Numbered from the stretch's first letter, positions 8,050 through 15,847 are shown. The stretch: DNA of 16,131 nt from JBKHJA01 sp046538375 (GCA_046538375.1 JBKHJA010000055.1:1-16131), one strand, 5' to 3'. Notes: generated by a model from the letters alone, not told the origin. Numbers and translations are program-made.

Positions 8050-8712
8050 ATGACCATGTTAAACAGATGGAGTCTATTATCGGCTATCATTTTTGGGATT
8101 ATCTTCTGCTTATGTCCATCCGTTCAAGCAGATGCTGACATCCCCAAGGCTGAACTTCCGGTTCTGTCCACCTCTGCTGGACAAAGTCCTGACGTGACTA
8201 CCGTCAATATTGTCCTGGAGGAGGCAGGCATCGGTTACGACTACTGTGATGTCCCTGATAAGGAGCTGGTCGATGCTGGAGTGGGATTAGCCGGAAAAGA
8301 GTCCTCTGCTGGTTTCCATGTGGAAGTCCACACCGACTTAGAGGAGTTTCCCCATGGAACAGCCTATAAAACCGTGATCTTCGCTATCGGAGCCAGCCTG
8401 AAAGGCATGGGAGCTTCCGGACTGACTGTGGAAAGTGAAGTTAAACGGCTGCAGGAGATCATCGACTACTGTAAACAAAAGGGAATATTCATAATCGGAG
8501 TCCACGTGGGAGGGACCTCAAAGAGAGGTGCCCGGGGAAGCGATAACGAGAGGATGATCGATGCTGTGGCACCCCGGGCTGACTATCTCGTGGTCACCAA
8601 AGACGGCAACCAGGACGGGCGGTTCACCAAAATAGCTGAGCAGAAGGATATTCCTTTAACCGAGATCGAATACGCCCTGGAGCTGGTGGATATTTTCAAG
8701 CAGGTGTTCTGA
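8050..8712 (+). CDS. Exported DUF6305-like protein
   Basis: I choose the ATG at 8050, giving 220 residues. It has an AAAGGGGG ribosome binding site (8037-8044) 5 bases upstream and begins right at a signal peptide (MTMLNRW, hydrophobic 8-22, cut near VQADA). An upstream in-frame TTG at 8014 would add 12 charged residues before the signal. The mature part alternates beta strands and helices with glycine-rich turns: LSTSAGQSPD (39-48), GASLKGMGASG (114-124), GVHVGGTSKRG (150-160) and SDNERMID (164-171). This pattern matches my memory of DUF6305, a family of unknown function found near transporters and peptidases in anaerobes. A Rossmann-like or flavodoxin-like fold is likely. It could be a periplasmic binding or accessory protein for the permease and peptidases. 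It is the last gene of the plus-strand set and ends 28 bases from the convergent S9 gene. Confidence 0.65.
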   Translation: MTMLNRWSLLSAIIFGIIFCLCPSVQADADIPKAELPVLSTSAGQSPDVTTVNIVLEEAGIGYDYCDVPDKELVDAGVGLAGKESSAGFHVEVHTDLEEFPHGTAYKTVIFAIGASLKGMGASGLTVESEVKRLQEIIDYCKQKGIFIIGVHVGGTSKRGARGSDNERMIDAVAPRADYLVVTKDGNQDGRFTKIAEQKDIPLTEIEYALELVDIFKQVF

Positions 8713-8740
8713 GCTTCTCACTTCCGCTCTATGCCCCAGG

Positions 8741-10819
8741 TCACTGTTTTTCCTGTTTTTCCTGGCCTTCTTTTTCACTGACCGGAGTGAGATCCACATG
8801 TTCAGCAAAGAAAAAGAGATACCGGCGCAGGCGGTCTATCTGGTGCCGCGGCTCCCTTATTCCATGACCTTCTCTGGGGTAGCGGACAAAGGTGACCTCT
8901 TTTCCCAGATCTCGAAGAGCCTGGTAAAACTCCACTGCCTGTGAAGGAGGAACCCGTTTGTCATTGGCCCCGTGCATGATCAGCACCGGACTTTTGACCT
9001 TTTTCACATGCCTGATGGGAGAGAGTTTTTCATACGTCTCTTCATAGCTCCAAGGCGTTCCGAAAAACCACGCCATGTAGCCGGGGATATCGGTGGTGCT
9101 GTACATGCTGTACAGATTGGAGAGCCCGGCTCCAGGAGAAACAGCCTGAAACCGGTCAGTCTGGGTGACTATCCAGAAACTCATGTAGCCTCCGTAGCTC
9201 CATCCGTAACAGACCAGCCGGTCAGGATCGGCCCATCCCTGGTCAACGCAGTAGTCCACCCCGGTCATGCAGTCATCGTAATCCCGGATGCCCCAGTAGC
9301 CGCGGTTGGCATTGAGAAACTCCTGGCCGTAGTTGGAGCTGCCTCGAAAATTAGGTTGAAGAATCATAAACCCGTTGCCCGCGAAAAATTGATTGGTGGA
9401 ACTGAAATATTCGGGAACAGCGCCGCTGGGACCTCCATGGGGATTCAGGATTAAGGGATATTTCTTTTCCTTCTGGTAATCCACCGGCCTGGTGAGGACT
9501 CCCTCGATCCACTGTCCGTCGCTGTTTTTCCACCTGACGGTTTCCACCCCGCCAAACTGCATCTTCTCTTCCCTCATCCAGGGATTGGCATCAGAAAGGC
9601 AGCTCACTTCTTCAAGATCAAGGGATGCGCAGTAGACTTCTGAAGGCCAGTTTGAGGGGCTGTGAACCCAAACCCACTGGCTTCCCTCCCGGGAAAGTTC
9701 CCACTGGAGATTGTAGCCCCGCGGCGGAACCATACGCTGTATCCGGCCAGAGCTCAGTTCCACGGAAAAAAGGTTCCAGGTGGTTCCATCTCCTGCGGCC
9801 CAGTAGATTCGTTTTCCATCCGGCGACCAGATGGGCTCCCGGAAATCCAGGTCAAAATCTTGAAGCAGGATTTCCGCCTCTCCTCCAGTGGAAGGAACAA
9901 TATACAGCTTATTGTGCCAGGTGTTTTCTTCACCATGAGGTTCTGAAGCAAAGGCAATGAATTTTCCGTCAGGAGACCAGCGGGGACTCAAATCGCGGCC
10001 GGGATTTTCGTAAAGCTTCCGGGGATCTCTATCTTCCACACTCACCACCCAGATATCGCTCTTCCACCGCTGGTCGACTTTGGTGTTGGGCCTGGTGACA
10101 TACACGATATTTTTGGAATCAGGGGACCAGTGAGCATCACTCACCGTAAACTCACCTTCGGTTAACCGGCTCTCCTTATGTTGAAGAATATCATAGACCC
10201 AGAGATGACTCATCCGGAATTCTTCATCCACCACCTCGGCATCATCCTTTTTCTTGCGCTTCTCTTTTTCCTGTTTGGTCAACGGATCCCGGGCCAGGAA
10301 AAGAATCCTGCTTCCATCCGGTGATATCTCATAGGCTTGAATGCCCTGTTCGTGCTGGGTGGCCTGCCAGGCTTCCCCTCCGTCAGCATGCATGAAAAAG
10401 ATCTGATTCTTAGGACCCCCATCAGCTTCTTTATCCTGAGCCTTCCTGGCTTTACCACGGGAAGAAAGAAAGGCCATCTTTTTTCCATCCGGAAACCAGG
10501 CAGGACTCTGACAGCTTTCCGAGCCGCGGGTCATCTGTCTTCTTCCGTCCCCATCCAGGCTCACTCTCCAGATGTGAGTGATGGCTTTCAGATCTTCATC
10601 CTCCATGTCCCTGGTCCTTTTGGTGTAAAGCACCCACTGACCCTGGGGAGATATGCGGGGACTGGACACCCTGTTTATCCTCAAAGTGTCTCTGGCAGAA
10701 AGAACTCTAGGTGCTGGCTTTTCCTCCTCTTTGCTTATCTCCGCCCACTGGGCTGAGGAAAGAAAAGCAAATAGAAGAAAAAAGACCAGGAAAGATTTCT
10801 TAAATGATTCACCAGCCAT
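8741..10819 (-). CDS. Exported S9 serine peptidase (prolyl oligopeptidase / acylaminoacyl-peptidase type)
   Basis: A 692-residue protein with a signal peptide (residues 1-23) and a two-domain S9 layout. Residues about 45-420 form a TolB/WD40-like propeller with repeated SPDG blades (near 57, 105, 166, 231, 280, 331). Residues about 430-675 form the alpha/beta hydrolase. Catalytic residues are Ser541 in GWSYGGY, Asp620 in HGANDKRVP and His652 in REGHGI; the oxyanion region is NPHGGPSG (459-466). Relatives remove dipeptides or acyl-amino acids from short peptides in the periplasm. The start has an AAAGGAGG site 5 bases upstream. A Lys/Glu-rich insertion (182-200) and a Lys/Glu/Gln tail (683-692) are lineage-specific decorations. 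The gene is alone on its strand, convergent with the plus-strand peptide gene set. DPP IV-like versus acylaminoacyl-peptidase specificity cannot be settled by eye. Confidence 0.9.
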   Translation of the reverse strand: MAGESFKKSFLVFFLLFAFLSSAQWAEISKEEEKPAPRVLSARDTLRINRVSSPRISPQGQWVLYTKRTRDMEDEDLKAITHIWRVSLDGDGRRQMTRGSESCQSPAWFPDGKKMAFLSSRGKARKAQDKEADGGPKNQIFFMHADGGEAWQATQHEQGIQAYEISPDGSRILFLARDPLTKQEKEKRKKKDDAEVVDEEFRMSHLWVYDILQHKESRLTEGEFTVSDAHWSPDSKNIVYVTRPNTKVDQRWKSDIWVVSVEDRDPRKLYENPGRDLSPRWSPDGKFIAFASEPHGEENTWHNKLYIVPSTGGEAEILLQDFDLDFREPIWSPDGKRIYWAAGDGTTWNLFSVELSSGRIQRMVPPRGYNLQWELSREGSQWVWVHSPSNWPSEVYCASLDLEEVSCLSDANPWMREEKMQFGGVETVRWKNSDGQWIEGVLTRPVDYQKEKKYPLILNPHGGPSGAVPEYFSSTNQFFAGNGFMILQPNFRGSSNYGQEFLNANRGYWGIRDYDDCMTGVDYCVDQGWADPDRLVCYGWSYGGYMSFWIVTQTDRFQAVSPGAGLSNLYSMYSTTDIPGYMAWFFGTPWSYEETYEKLSPIRHVKKVKSPVLIMHGANDKRVPPSQAVEFYQALRDLGKEVTFVRYPREGHGIREPRHQIDRLRRYLFFFAEHVDLTPVSEKEGQEKQEKQ

Positions 10820-10862
10820 TTCAACCTCCTTTAAAGTTTGGGTTTATCCCATAGTAAAAACT

Positions 10863-10894
10863 GTATGATAGTATATATTAAAACTCATACCCAA
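10863..10894 (-). promoter_or_regulatory. Candidate promoter and overlapping operator of the S9 peptidase gene
   Basis: On the minus strand TTGGGT (10894-10889) and TATCAT (10870-10865, 5 of 6 to consensus) are 18 bases apart. The inverted repeat GTATGA (10863-10868) / TCATAC (10885-10890), spaced 16 bases, overlaps both boxes and is placed like a repressor operator. The -35 match is poor, so this is tentative. Confidence 0.3.
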
Positions 10895-10947
10895 GAGAGA
10901 CAACAACAATTTTTTTAAGGATATAAGCATCTCTGTTTCCGTGATAG

Positions 10948-11096
10948 GGGGTGAGGGATGGGGGGTGAGGAAGCCCCTATGAGGACTGAGCGGGCATGGT
11001 TCCTCTCCGAAGGAGAGGAGAGCGAAGTCCGAATGGGAGCTGATTTTCCTCGCTGGGGAAAATAAGCGTGCTGACGATCCCCCCATCCCTCACCCC
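10948..11096. repeat. 149-bp palindromic element with 18-bp perfect terminal inverted repeats (copy A)
   Basis: The ends are perfect inverted repeats: GGGGTGAGGGATGGGGGG (10948-10965) and its complement at 11079-11096. Inside are two self-contained hairpins: TCCTCTCC-GAA-GGAGAGGA (11001-11019), enclosed by GGACT 10983-10987 / AGTCC 11026-11030, and a fold-back of TTTTCC (11044-11049) with GGAAAA (11057-11062) whose stem extends outward through GCT/AGC. No coding capacity and no obvious target-site duplication. A second copy, reversed and expanded, lies at 15896-16131: 30 bases (11021-11050) recur there exactly as reverse complement (16102-16131), as do 13 bases around TCGTCAGCACGCT. The shape resembles a MITE or REP/BIME-like element moved by a transposase encoded elsewhere. 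It fills most of the 341-base stretch 10820-11160, which otherwise holds only the S9 promoter region. Confidence 0.75.
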
Positions 11097-11129
11097 TTAA
11101 AATCAGTATTTATAATCATCACGATTTTG

Positions 11130-11157
11130 GGGATGCTTCCTTTAAGGATTTCATCCC
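11130..11157 (-). terminator. Hairpin just after the acyl-CoA synthetase gene, possible transcription end
   Basis: GGGATG (11130-11135) pairs with CATCCC (11152-11157), with an inner TCCTT/AAGGA stem (11138-11148). It begins 3 bases after the stop codon of the 11161-13518 gene. No U-run follows on the minus strand, so a classic intrinsic terminator is not supported. It may protect the 3' end or act with Rho. Confidence 0.3.
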
Positions 11158-11160
11158 TGT

Positions 11161-13518
11161 TCAATCCTCATACTCCTGGCGGATTTTCAGCCGGTTGTTG
11201 ATGTATTTTCTTAAAAATTTCACCGCTATATCAGAACGCCTGAAAGTGGGAACTCCTGCCTGCTCCAGACAGTCAGCCATGGGCTTAAAAATATCTCCGG
11301 CATCGATGTTGACCACAAAAGGCTTATCTGTCTTATGAAAGATATCAATCAGGCGCATCACAATACTCTGGGGATGATAGAGATTTTCCTGATGGAATCT
11401 GCCCGGAACCAGGGTTTGCATGGAGGGAGACATAGGCACGGGCGAGACAATCGCACACTCCACATTTTTATCCTCCAGCATGGCCTGCACGCATTCTGCA
11501 AAAACCGCATCGTCAGCCACCGGGGTGGTATCCAGCGGATTCTTGATGTCCTGGAGGCGGTGGATTCCCAGGGTCTTCAGAATTCCAGAGATTCTTTTCA
11601 CTGTTTTGGGAGTCAGGCCGGCCAACTCAAATTGTTGATCGTTTTTAAGGTTATCGGCCATGGTCACACATTCAAAGCCGGCATTGCTTATCAGCCCTAT
11701 TCGATTCCCCCGTATGGCTTTGTGGGCCAGAAAAGAGAGATTCTTCACATAGTTCTCGAATTCGAAAATGGTATCAGCCACTATCACCCCCACCTGCTCG
11801 AAAATGGAAACGGCAATTTTATAATCTCCCGCTACCGAGGCCGTATGACTGGCGGTGGCCTGTTTCCCTTCAGGAGTCCTTCCTGCCTTGTACAGCACTA
11901 TCATTTTCCCTTCCTGCCTGACTATTTCACGGGCGGCCTGGGCCAGTGCCAATCCGTCTGCAGGCAAAAAACCCTCCATATAAATGCCGAAGACTTTGGC
12001 TTCATGGTCATCCTTGAAATAATTGAGGTAATCAGAGACTGTAAGATCGATCTGGTTTCCGATGGAAACGGCATAAAGAGGTTCTATGTTGGGGAGCTTG
12101 CTCATCCGGGAAATCATGAAAGCCCCGCTTTGACTGAGATAAACCAGGTTGGTCCTCTGGCCGGTTATCCTGGGAAGCTTATACTCTGGAACAAAGGTGG
12201 TGTCATAACGGCCGGGTTTGGAATAGACACCCAGGCAGTTGCCGCCGTTGACCACTGGGGTCAGTTTTCCCTTCTGGTGGTTTTCATCGATAATTTTCTT
12301 TATCTTTTCTTCTAAAACCTGAGTTCCCTTTTTCTCGCCGATCCCGCCGGCGATGATGATAGCTGAGCGGGCTTTTTCGTTCTTTATAAGATCTTTCATC
12401 ACCTCATAGGTCTGTTCCGCGGCCACTGTAATCACGAATAAATCTACGGTTTTTGGCAGGTCAGCTATCCGGGGCACGCACGCACAGCCTTCTATCTCTT
12501 TCATCCCCGGCTTAACCACATACACGTTCCAGCTGTAAAAGCCCTCCTTGAGAATATTGTTCAAGATGATGTGGCCCACATTCATTTTTTCCGAAACGCC
12601 GATGATCCCTATGCTCCGGGGCTTGAGCAGGTATTCAATATTCTCAAACCGAGGACTTTTCAGGGATTGATGATTCCTGGAGAACCGGCACAGCCCATCC
12701 AGAGCAACAAGTTTTTTCTGGTGAATAACAAAAGGATTGACCTCTGCTTCCTCGATCACATAGGAATGGCCGGACTGGTAGGGGGAATAATAAGCCCCCA
12801 GCTTCTGAAACCTATAGTAGGTCTCGATCAACTCTTCTTTGGTTAATAAAGGCTTTCTCCCCCGGACTCTGCCCACCAGTTTATCATAAACTGCCAAGGG
12901 CTCTAAAATAGAAAGGATATCTTTCTTAAGGAGCGCGTGAGCTGAACCTATGCCCACAGCCTTTCCTTCTTTGATCCTTTCACTCAAATATTCTATTTCC
13001 ACTCCCCCCATACCCAGGGTCACCACCGGGCCGAATTCCCTGGTGTTCCGCAGGCCTATCAGAAGTTCTGTGCCAAATCCTGTTTTGTCGTAATCCACCA
13101 TCTCGCACACCAGAAATCCCTTGATTCCTTTTTCGATTTTCTGACCTGATAATTCCGAATTTTTCCTGTGTTCAGGAAATTTTTTTGCCCAGGTCATAAA
13201 TTTCCGGGGAACGGTCTTAAGCATTTTCTGACAGGCTCGATTTATTCTTTGGGGATCCTTTTCCACGAATTGAATCCCTCCCACATCTGTCTTGTGAACG
13301 ATAAACGGGGCCACCACCTTGACCACAAGCTGCTCCTCCCTGAATATTCTTAAATCCCGGGGCCTGGCCTTCCTACCTTTCTCCATAAAAAGACAGGGGG
13401 GTGTTTCAATGCCCGCTTCTTCCAGCATCTGGTAGACTTCATGCTCCAGCAGAAAATCCCTTCCTTCTTTTTCGGCTGAATGGAAAATTTTATCTATATT
13501 TTTAAAACCAATGGACAT
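11161..13518 (-). CDS. ADP-forming acyl-CoA synthetase, fused beta-alpha order
   Basis: A 785-residue cytoplasmic enzyme expected to catalyse acyl-CoA + ADP + Pi to acid + CoA + ATP. Residues about 15-270 are the ATP-grasp (beta) domain with HKTDVGG (His75, the swinging phosphate acceptor of this domain), ELLIGLRNTREFGPVV (151-166), MGGVE (170-174) and the metal-binding EVNP (259-262). Residues about 295-420 are the CoA-binding domain (IGIIGVSE at 303-310, NILKEGF at 321-327). Residues about 420-780 are the succinyl-CoA-ligase-like part with LSQSGAF (461-467) and TASHTASVAG (555-564), whose His558 is the phosphorylated His. The order ATP-grasp first, CoA-binding second is the reverse of the common alpha-beta fusion. 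The start has a GGAGG site and lies 15 bases after iorB, so the substrate is most likely an aryl-acetyl-CoA made by IorAB. A general acetate or branched-chain acyl enzyme is the alternative. Confidence 0.85.
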   Translation of the reverse strand: MSIGFKNIDKIFHSAEKEGRDFLLEHEVYQMLEEAGIETPPCLFMEKGRKARPRDLRIFREEQLVVKVVAPFIVHKTDVGGIQFVEKDPQRINRACQKMLKTVPRKFMTWAKKFPEHRKNSELSGQKIEKGIKGFLVCEMVDYDKTGFGTELLIGLRNTREFGPVVTLGMGGVEIEYLSERIKEGKAVGIGSAHALLKKDILSILEPLAVYDKLVGRVRGRKPLLTKEELIETYYRFQKLGAYYSPYQSGHSYVIEEAEVNPFVIHQKKLVALDGLCRFSRNHQSLKSPRFENIEYLLKPRSIGIIGVSEKMNVGHIILNNILKEGFYSWNVYVVKPGMKEIEGCACVPRIADLPKTVDLFVITVAAEQTYEVMKDLIKNEKARSAIIIAGGIGEKKGTQVLEEKIKKIIDENHQKGKLTPVVNGGNCLGVYSKPGRYDTTFVPEYKLPRITGQRTNLVYLSQSGAFMISRMSKLPNIEPLYAVSIGNQIDLTVSDYLNYFKDDHEAKVFGIYMEGFLPADGLALAQAAREIVRQEGKMIVLYKAGRTPEGKQATASHTASVAGDYKIAVSIFEQVGVIVADTIFEFENYVKNLSFLAHKAIRGNRIGLISNAGFECVTMADNLKNDQQFELAGLTPKTVKRISGILKTLGIHRLQDIKNPLDTTPVADDAVFAECVQAMLEDKNVECAIVSPVPMSPSMQTLVPGRFHQENLYHPQSIVMRLIDIFHKTDKPFVVNIDAGDIFKPMADCLEQAGVPTFRRSDIAVKFLRKYINNRLKIRQEYED

Positions 13519-13533
13519 CTTTGCCTCCTCATT

Positions 13534-14112
13534 TCAAGAAGAAAGCCCTGCCTGACGCCCCAAGTCAAACGCTTTCAGATTGATATCAACCACTTTTTCT
13601 CCCCGAGGCTCAAAAAGGATGCGGATGAATTTGACGAGCTCTTCTTTTTTCAGAATCAGATGATGAGAGGCTGCTCCCAGCATAACCATGTTTTGGGATT
13701 TGGAAAAACCAGCCTGCTTGGCCAGCTTCTCAGCATCGATGACCACATTCCTTTCCGCTCTCTGGATCTCCTTCACCACCTCATCTAAGTCCGGGTAATC
13801 TGGAATATTGACATAGGGAGAGCAGCTGGTTATCACTATTCCTCGGGGTGAGAGAAAATCAAAATAGCGCAGAGTCTCCACTGGCTCTACACTCAGAATC
13901 ATATCTGCCTCTCCTTTGGGAATGAGATCGCTGTGGATAGAATGACTGGACAGGCGCAGATGTGACTGGACAGCACCTCCCCGCTGAGCCATCCCATGAA
14001 CCTCAGCCTGTTTGAAGTTCAATCCCTGTGCCAGGGCAGAGTTATCGATGACAAAAGCAATGGAGAGGATTCCCTGCCCCCCCACTCCTGCGAGAATGAT
14101 ATCCTGTTTCAT
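13534..14112 (-). CDS. iorB: Indolepyruvate oxidoreductase subunit beta
   Basis: I choose the ATG at 14112, giving 192 residues. It overlaps the iorA stop codon as ATGA, the usual sign of translational coupling, and puts the family start (MKQDIILAGVGGQGILSIA) at the N-terminus. An upstream in-frame ATG at 14154 would add 14 acidic residues inside iorA. Motifs: GVGGQGI (9-15), the gamma-domain loop of 2-oxoacid oxidoreductases, and AEVHGMAQRGGAV (36-48), typical of IorB. It pairs with IorA to decarboxylate aryl-pyruvates oxidatively to aryl-acetyl-CoA, carrying the CoA-side gamma domain. The length is normal for the short IorB type (about 190-200). It is the second gene of a three-gene operon. 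Confidence 0.9.
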   Translation of the reverse strand: MKQDIILAGVGGQGILSIAFVIDNSALAQGLNFKQAEVHGMAQRGGAVQSHLRLSSHSIHSDLIPKGEADMILSVEPVETLRYFDFLSPRGIVITSCSPYVNIPDYPDLDEVVKEIQRAERNVVIDAEKLAKQAGFSKSQNMVMLGAASHHLILKKEELVKFIRILFEPRGEKVVDINLKAFDLGRQAGLSS

Positions 14113-15713
14113 GGATTCGAACTCCTCTTCTTTTTCCGGACTTCCTGAATGCACTCTCTTGCCGCAATGATCACCGAAAGCCCCCTGTGGCTGATTTCTT
14201 CTTCGAACACCTGGACATTTTTTTTCAAGTTTTTGGGAAGAGGTTCAATGACCCGGATGTGTTTTTTGTCCACTCCCAACCCTTCCACCATCCGGACCAA
14301 TCCTTCACCTGAGGCAAAAGTGGGCTGTCCTCCGGTCATGGCCACCGTGGAATTATCCAAGATGACCAGAGTCATGTCCGTATCAGCGGCTGCGGCATCC
14401 AGAAGTGGGGTGAGGCCGGAGTGGGCAAAAGTGGAATCCCCGACGACAGCCACAGAAGGATAAACGCCTGCATCAGCTCCTCCCTTAGCCATGCCTACAC
14501 TGGCCCCCATGCACACACAGGAGTTGATGGCCTGGTAAGGGGGGAGAGCCCCCAAAGTGTAGCATCCGATATCGCTGAACACATTGGCCCGGGGATAAGG
14601 CCGCAAAGCCTTATTCAGGGCGTGGTAGGTATCAGCATGGGGACATCCTCGACAAAGCTGAGGAGGCCGGGAGGGAAGATGAAAATCGGCCTGGTACCGC
14701 TTCTCCAAAGGTTTCACGGCCATTGCCCGCCTCACCTCTTCAGGAGAGAGTTCGCCTGTTATGGGGAGGTGACCGGTCAGCTTTCCTCGAAGATTTTTTC
14801 CGTGGATGCCGAAAATTCCCTTAAGGGTTTTCTCTATATAGGGATATCCCTCTTCCACCACCAACACTGTATCCACATGATTCACCAGTTGTGAAATCAA
14901 ACGTTCAGGAAGAGGATAGGTGGAAATCTTCAAAACAGACGGACATTGTTCCTGATGTGGATAGTTCTCCAGGACATAGTTGTAGGCCACTCCAGAAGCG
15001 ATGATTCCCAGGGAAGTGTTTTTTCGGTCAATCCTGAGCTTATTGAATTTTGAGGTGTTGGAAAAATCCTTCAGTTCCTTTTGCTTTTCCACCAGAATCT
15101 TGAACCGCCTGCGGGCATTGACGGGCAGAAGAGTCCAGTCTTCACCGGCTCCGTATTGAAGAGAATTCTGCTTCCGCGAAGGCCGGACAACAACTTGAGA
15201 CCGGGAGTGAGAAAGACGGGTAACCATCCTTACCATCACCGGAATTCCAAACTCCTCCGAAACATCAAACGCCTCCCTGGTCATATCATAGGCTTCCTGA
15301 TGGCTGGCCGGTTCAAAGCAAAAAACCTGGGCAAATTGAGAATAATAGCGGCTGTCCTGTTCATTCTGAGAACTGTGCATACTGGGATCATCAGCCACCA
15401 CCAACATCAGCCCTCCGTTGGCTCCGGTGATGGCTGAATTGATGAAGGGATCAGCGGCCACATTCAATCCCACATGCTTCATGGAAACCAGGGCCCGCTT
15501 CCCGGCAAAAGAAACACCCAGCGCTTCCTCATAGGCCACTTTTTCATTGACTGTCCAACAGGCTTTGAATTCCCCTCTATCCTCAGAAACTTTTATCAAA
15601 TATTCCATGATTTCGGAGGCTGGCGTCCCCGGGTAGGAATAGCCTGCGGAAAGGCCGGCATGGACAGCTCCCAGGGCTACGGCTTCATCGCCCAATAAGA
15701 CTTCTTTTTTCAT
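14109..15713 (-). CDS. iorA: Indolepyruvate oxidoreductase subunit alpha, short form without ferredoxin domain
   Basis: A 534-residue thiamine-diphosphate enzyme subunit of the cytoplasm. The N-terminal pyrimidine-binding domain begins LLGDEAVALGAVHAG and carries YPGTPASE (27-34), NEKVAYE (56-62) and DDPSMHSSQNEQDSR (108-122). The C-terminal half carries CRGCPHADTYHAL (354-366) and the ThDP/Mg motif GDSTF...NST...TGGQ (425-463). Archaeal-type IorA is about 600-650 residues and ends in two [4Fe-4S] CxxCxxC clusters. Here the protein stops after SVIIAARECIQEV, so the ferredoxin domain is absent, as I recall for Bacteroidota-type IorA. The gene is not truncated by frameshift, since iorB follows with an ATGA overlap. 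Reaction: aryl-pyruvate + CoA to aryl-acetyl-CoA + CO2, with electrons to an acceptor encoded elsewhere. Start: ATG at 15713 with a TGAGGT site about 8 bases upstream. Confidence 0.9.
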   Translation of the reverse strand: MKKEVLLGDEAVALGAVHAGLSAGYSYPGTPASEIMEYLIKVSEDRGEFKACWTVNEKVAYEEALGVSFAGKRALVSMKHVGLNVAADPFINSAITGANGGLMLVVADDPSMHSSQNEQDSRYYSQFAQVFCFEPASHQEAYDMTREAFDVSEEFGIPVMVRMVTRLSHSRSQVVVRPSRKQNSLQYGAGEDWTLLPVNARRRFKILVEKQKELKDFSNTSKFNKLRIDRKNTSLGIIASGVAYNYVLENYPHQEQCPSVLKISTYPLPERLISQLVNHVDTVLVVEEGYPYIEKTLKGIFGIHGKNLRGKLTGHLPITGELSPEEVRRAMAVKPLEKRYQADFHLPSRPPQLCRGCPHADTYHALNKALRPYPRANVFSDIGCYTLGALPPYQAINSCVCMGASVGMAKGGADAGVYPSVAVVGDSTFAHSGLTPLLDAAAADTDMTLVILDNSTVAMTGGQPTFASGEGLVRMVEGLGVDKKHIRVIEPLPKNLKKNVQVFEEEISHRGLSVIIAARECIQEVRKKKRSSNP

Positions 15714-15847
15714 CTTTGATACCTCAGTGTTCAGGTGTCCAGTCCTTTTTACAAATAAAACAATATCCGAAGGATTTGCACAACTTCCCTCTCCAGAACT
15801 TTATCCAGTGATGAGAAGAACCTGGGAATGGATATTATTTAAATTTA

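Noticed and set aside
10844..11086. Minus-strand frame with repeated His-Pro-Ser-Pro-Pro wording
   Set aside because: It is a translation of palindromic copy A; the Pro-rich text comes from the CCCTCACCCC ends. The same applies to frames in 15835-16096.
11335..12315. 326-codon open frame on the plus strand
   Set aside because: Lies wholly inside the acyl-CoA synthetase gene on the opposite strand. That gene has all its catalytic motifs, and the antisense product has none and has biased His/Gly composition.
14113..14154. Longer iorB start at 14154
   Set aside because: The ATGA overlap with iorA at 14112 and the family's usual N-terminus favour the shorter protein; the extra 14 residues look like read-through of iorA sequence.
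14109..14160. Frameshift removing an IorA ferredoxin domain
   Set aside because: No CxxCxxC coding remnant follows in any frame; iorB begins at once with an ATGA overlap, so the short form is natural.
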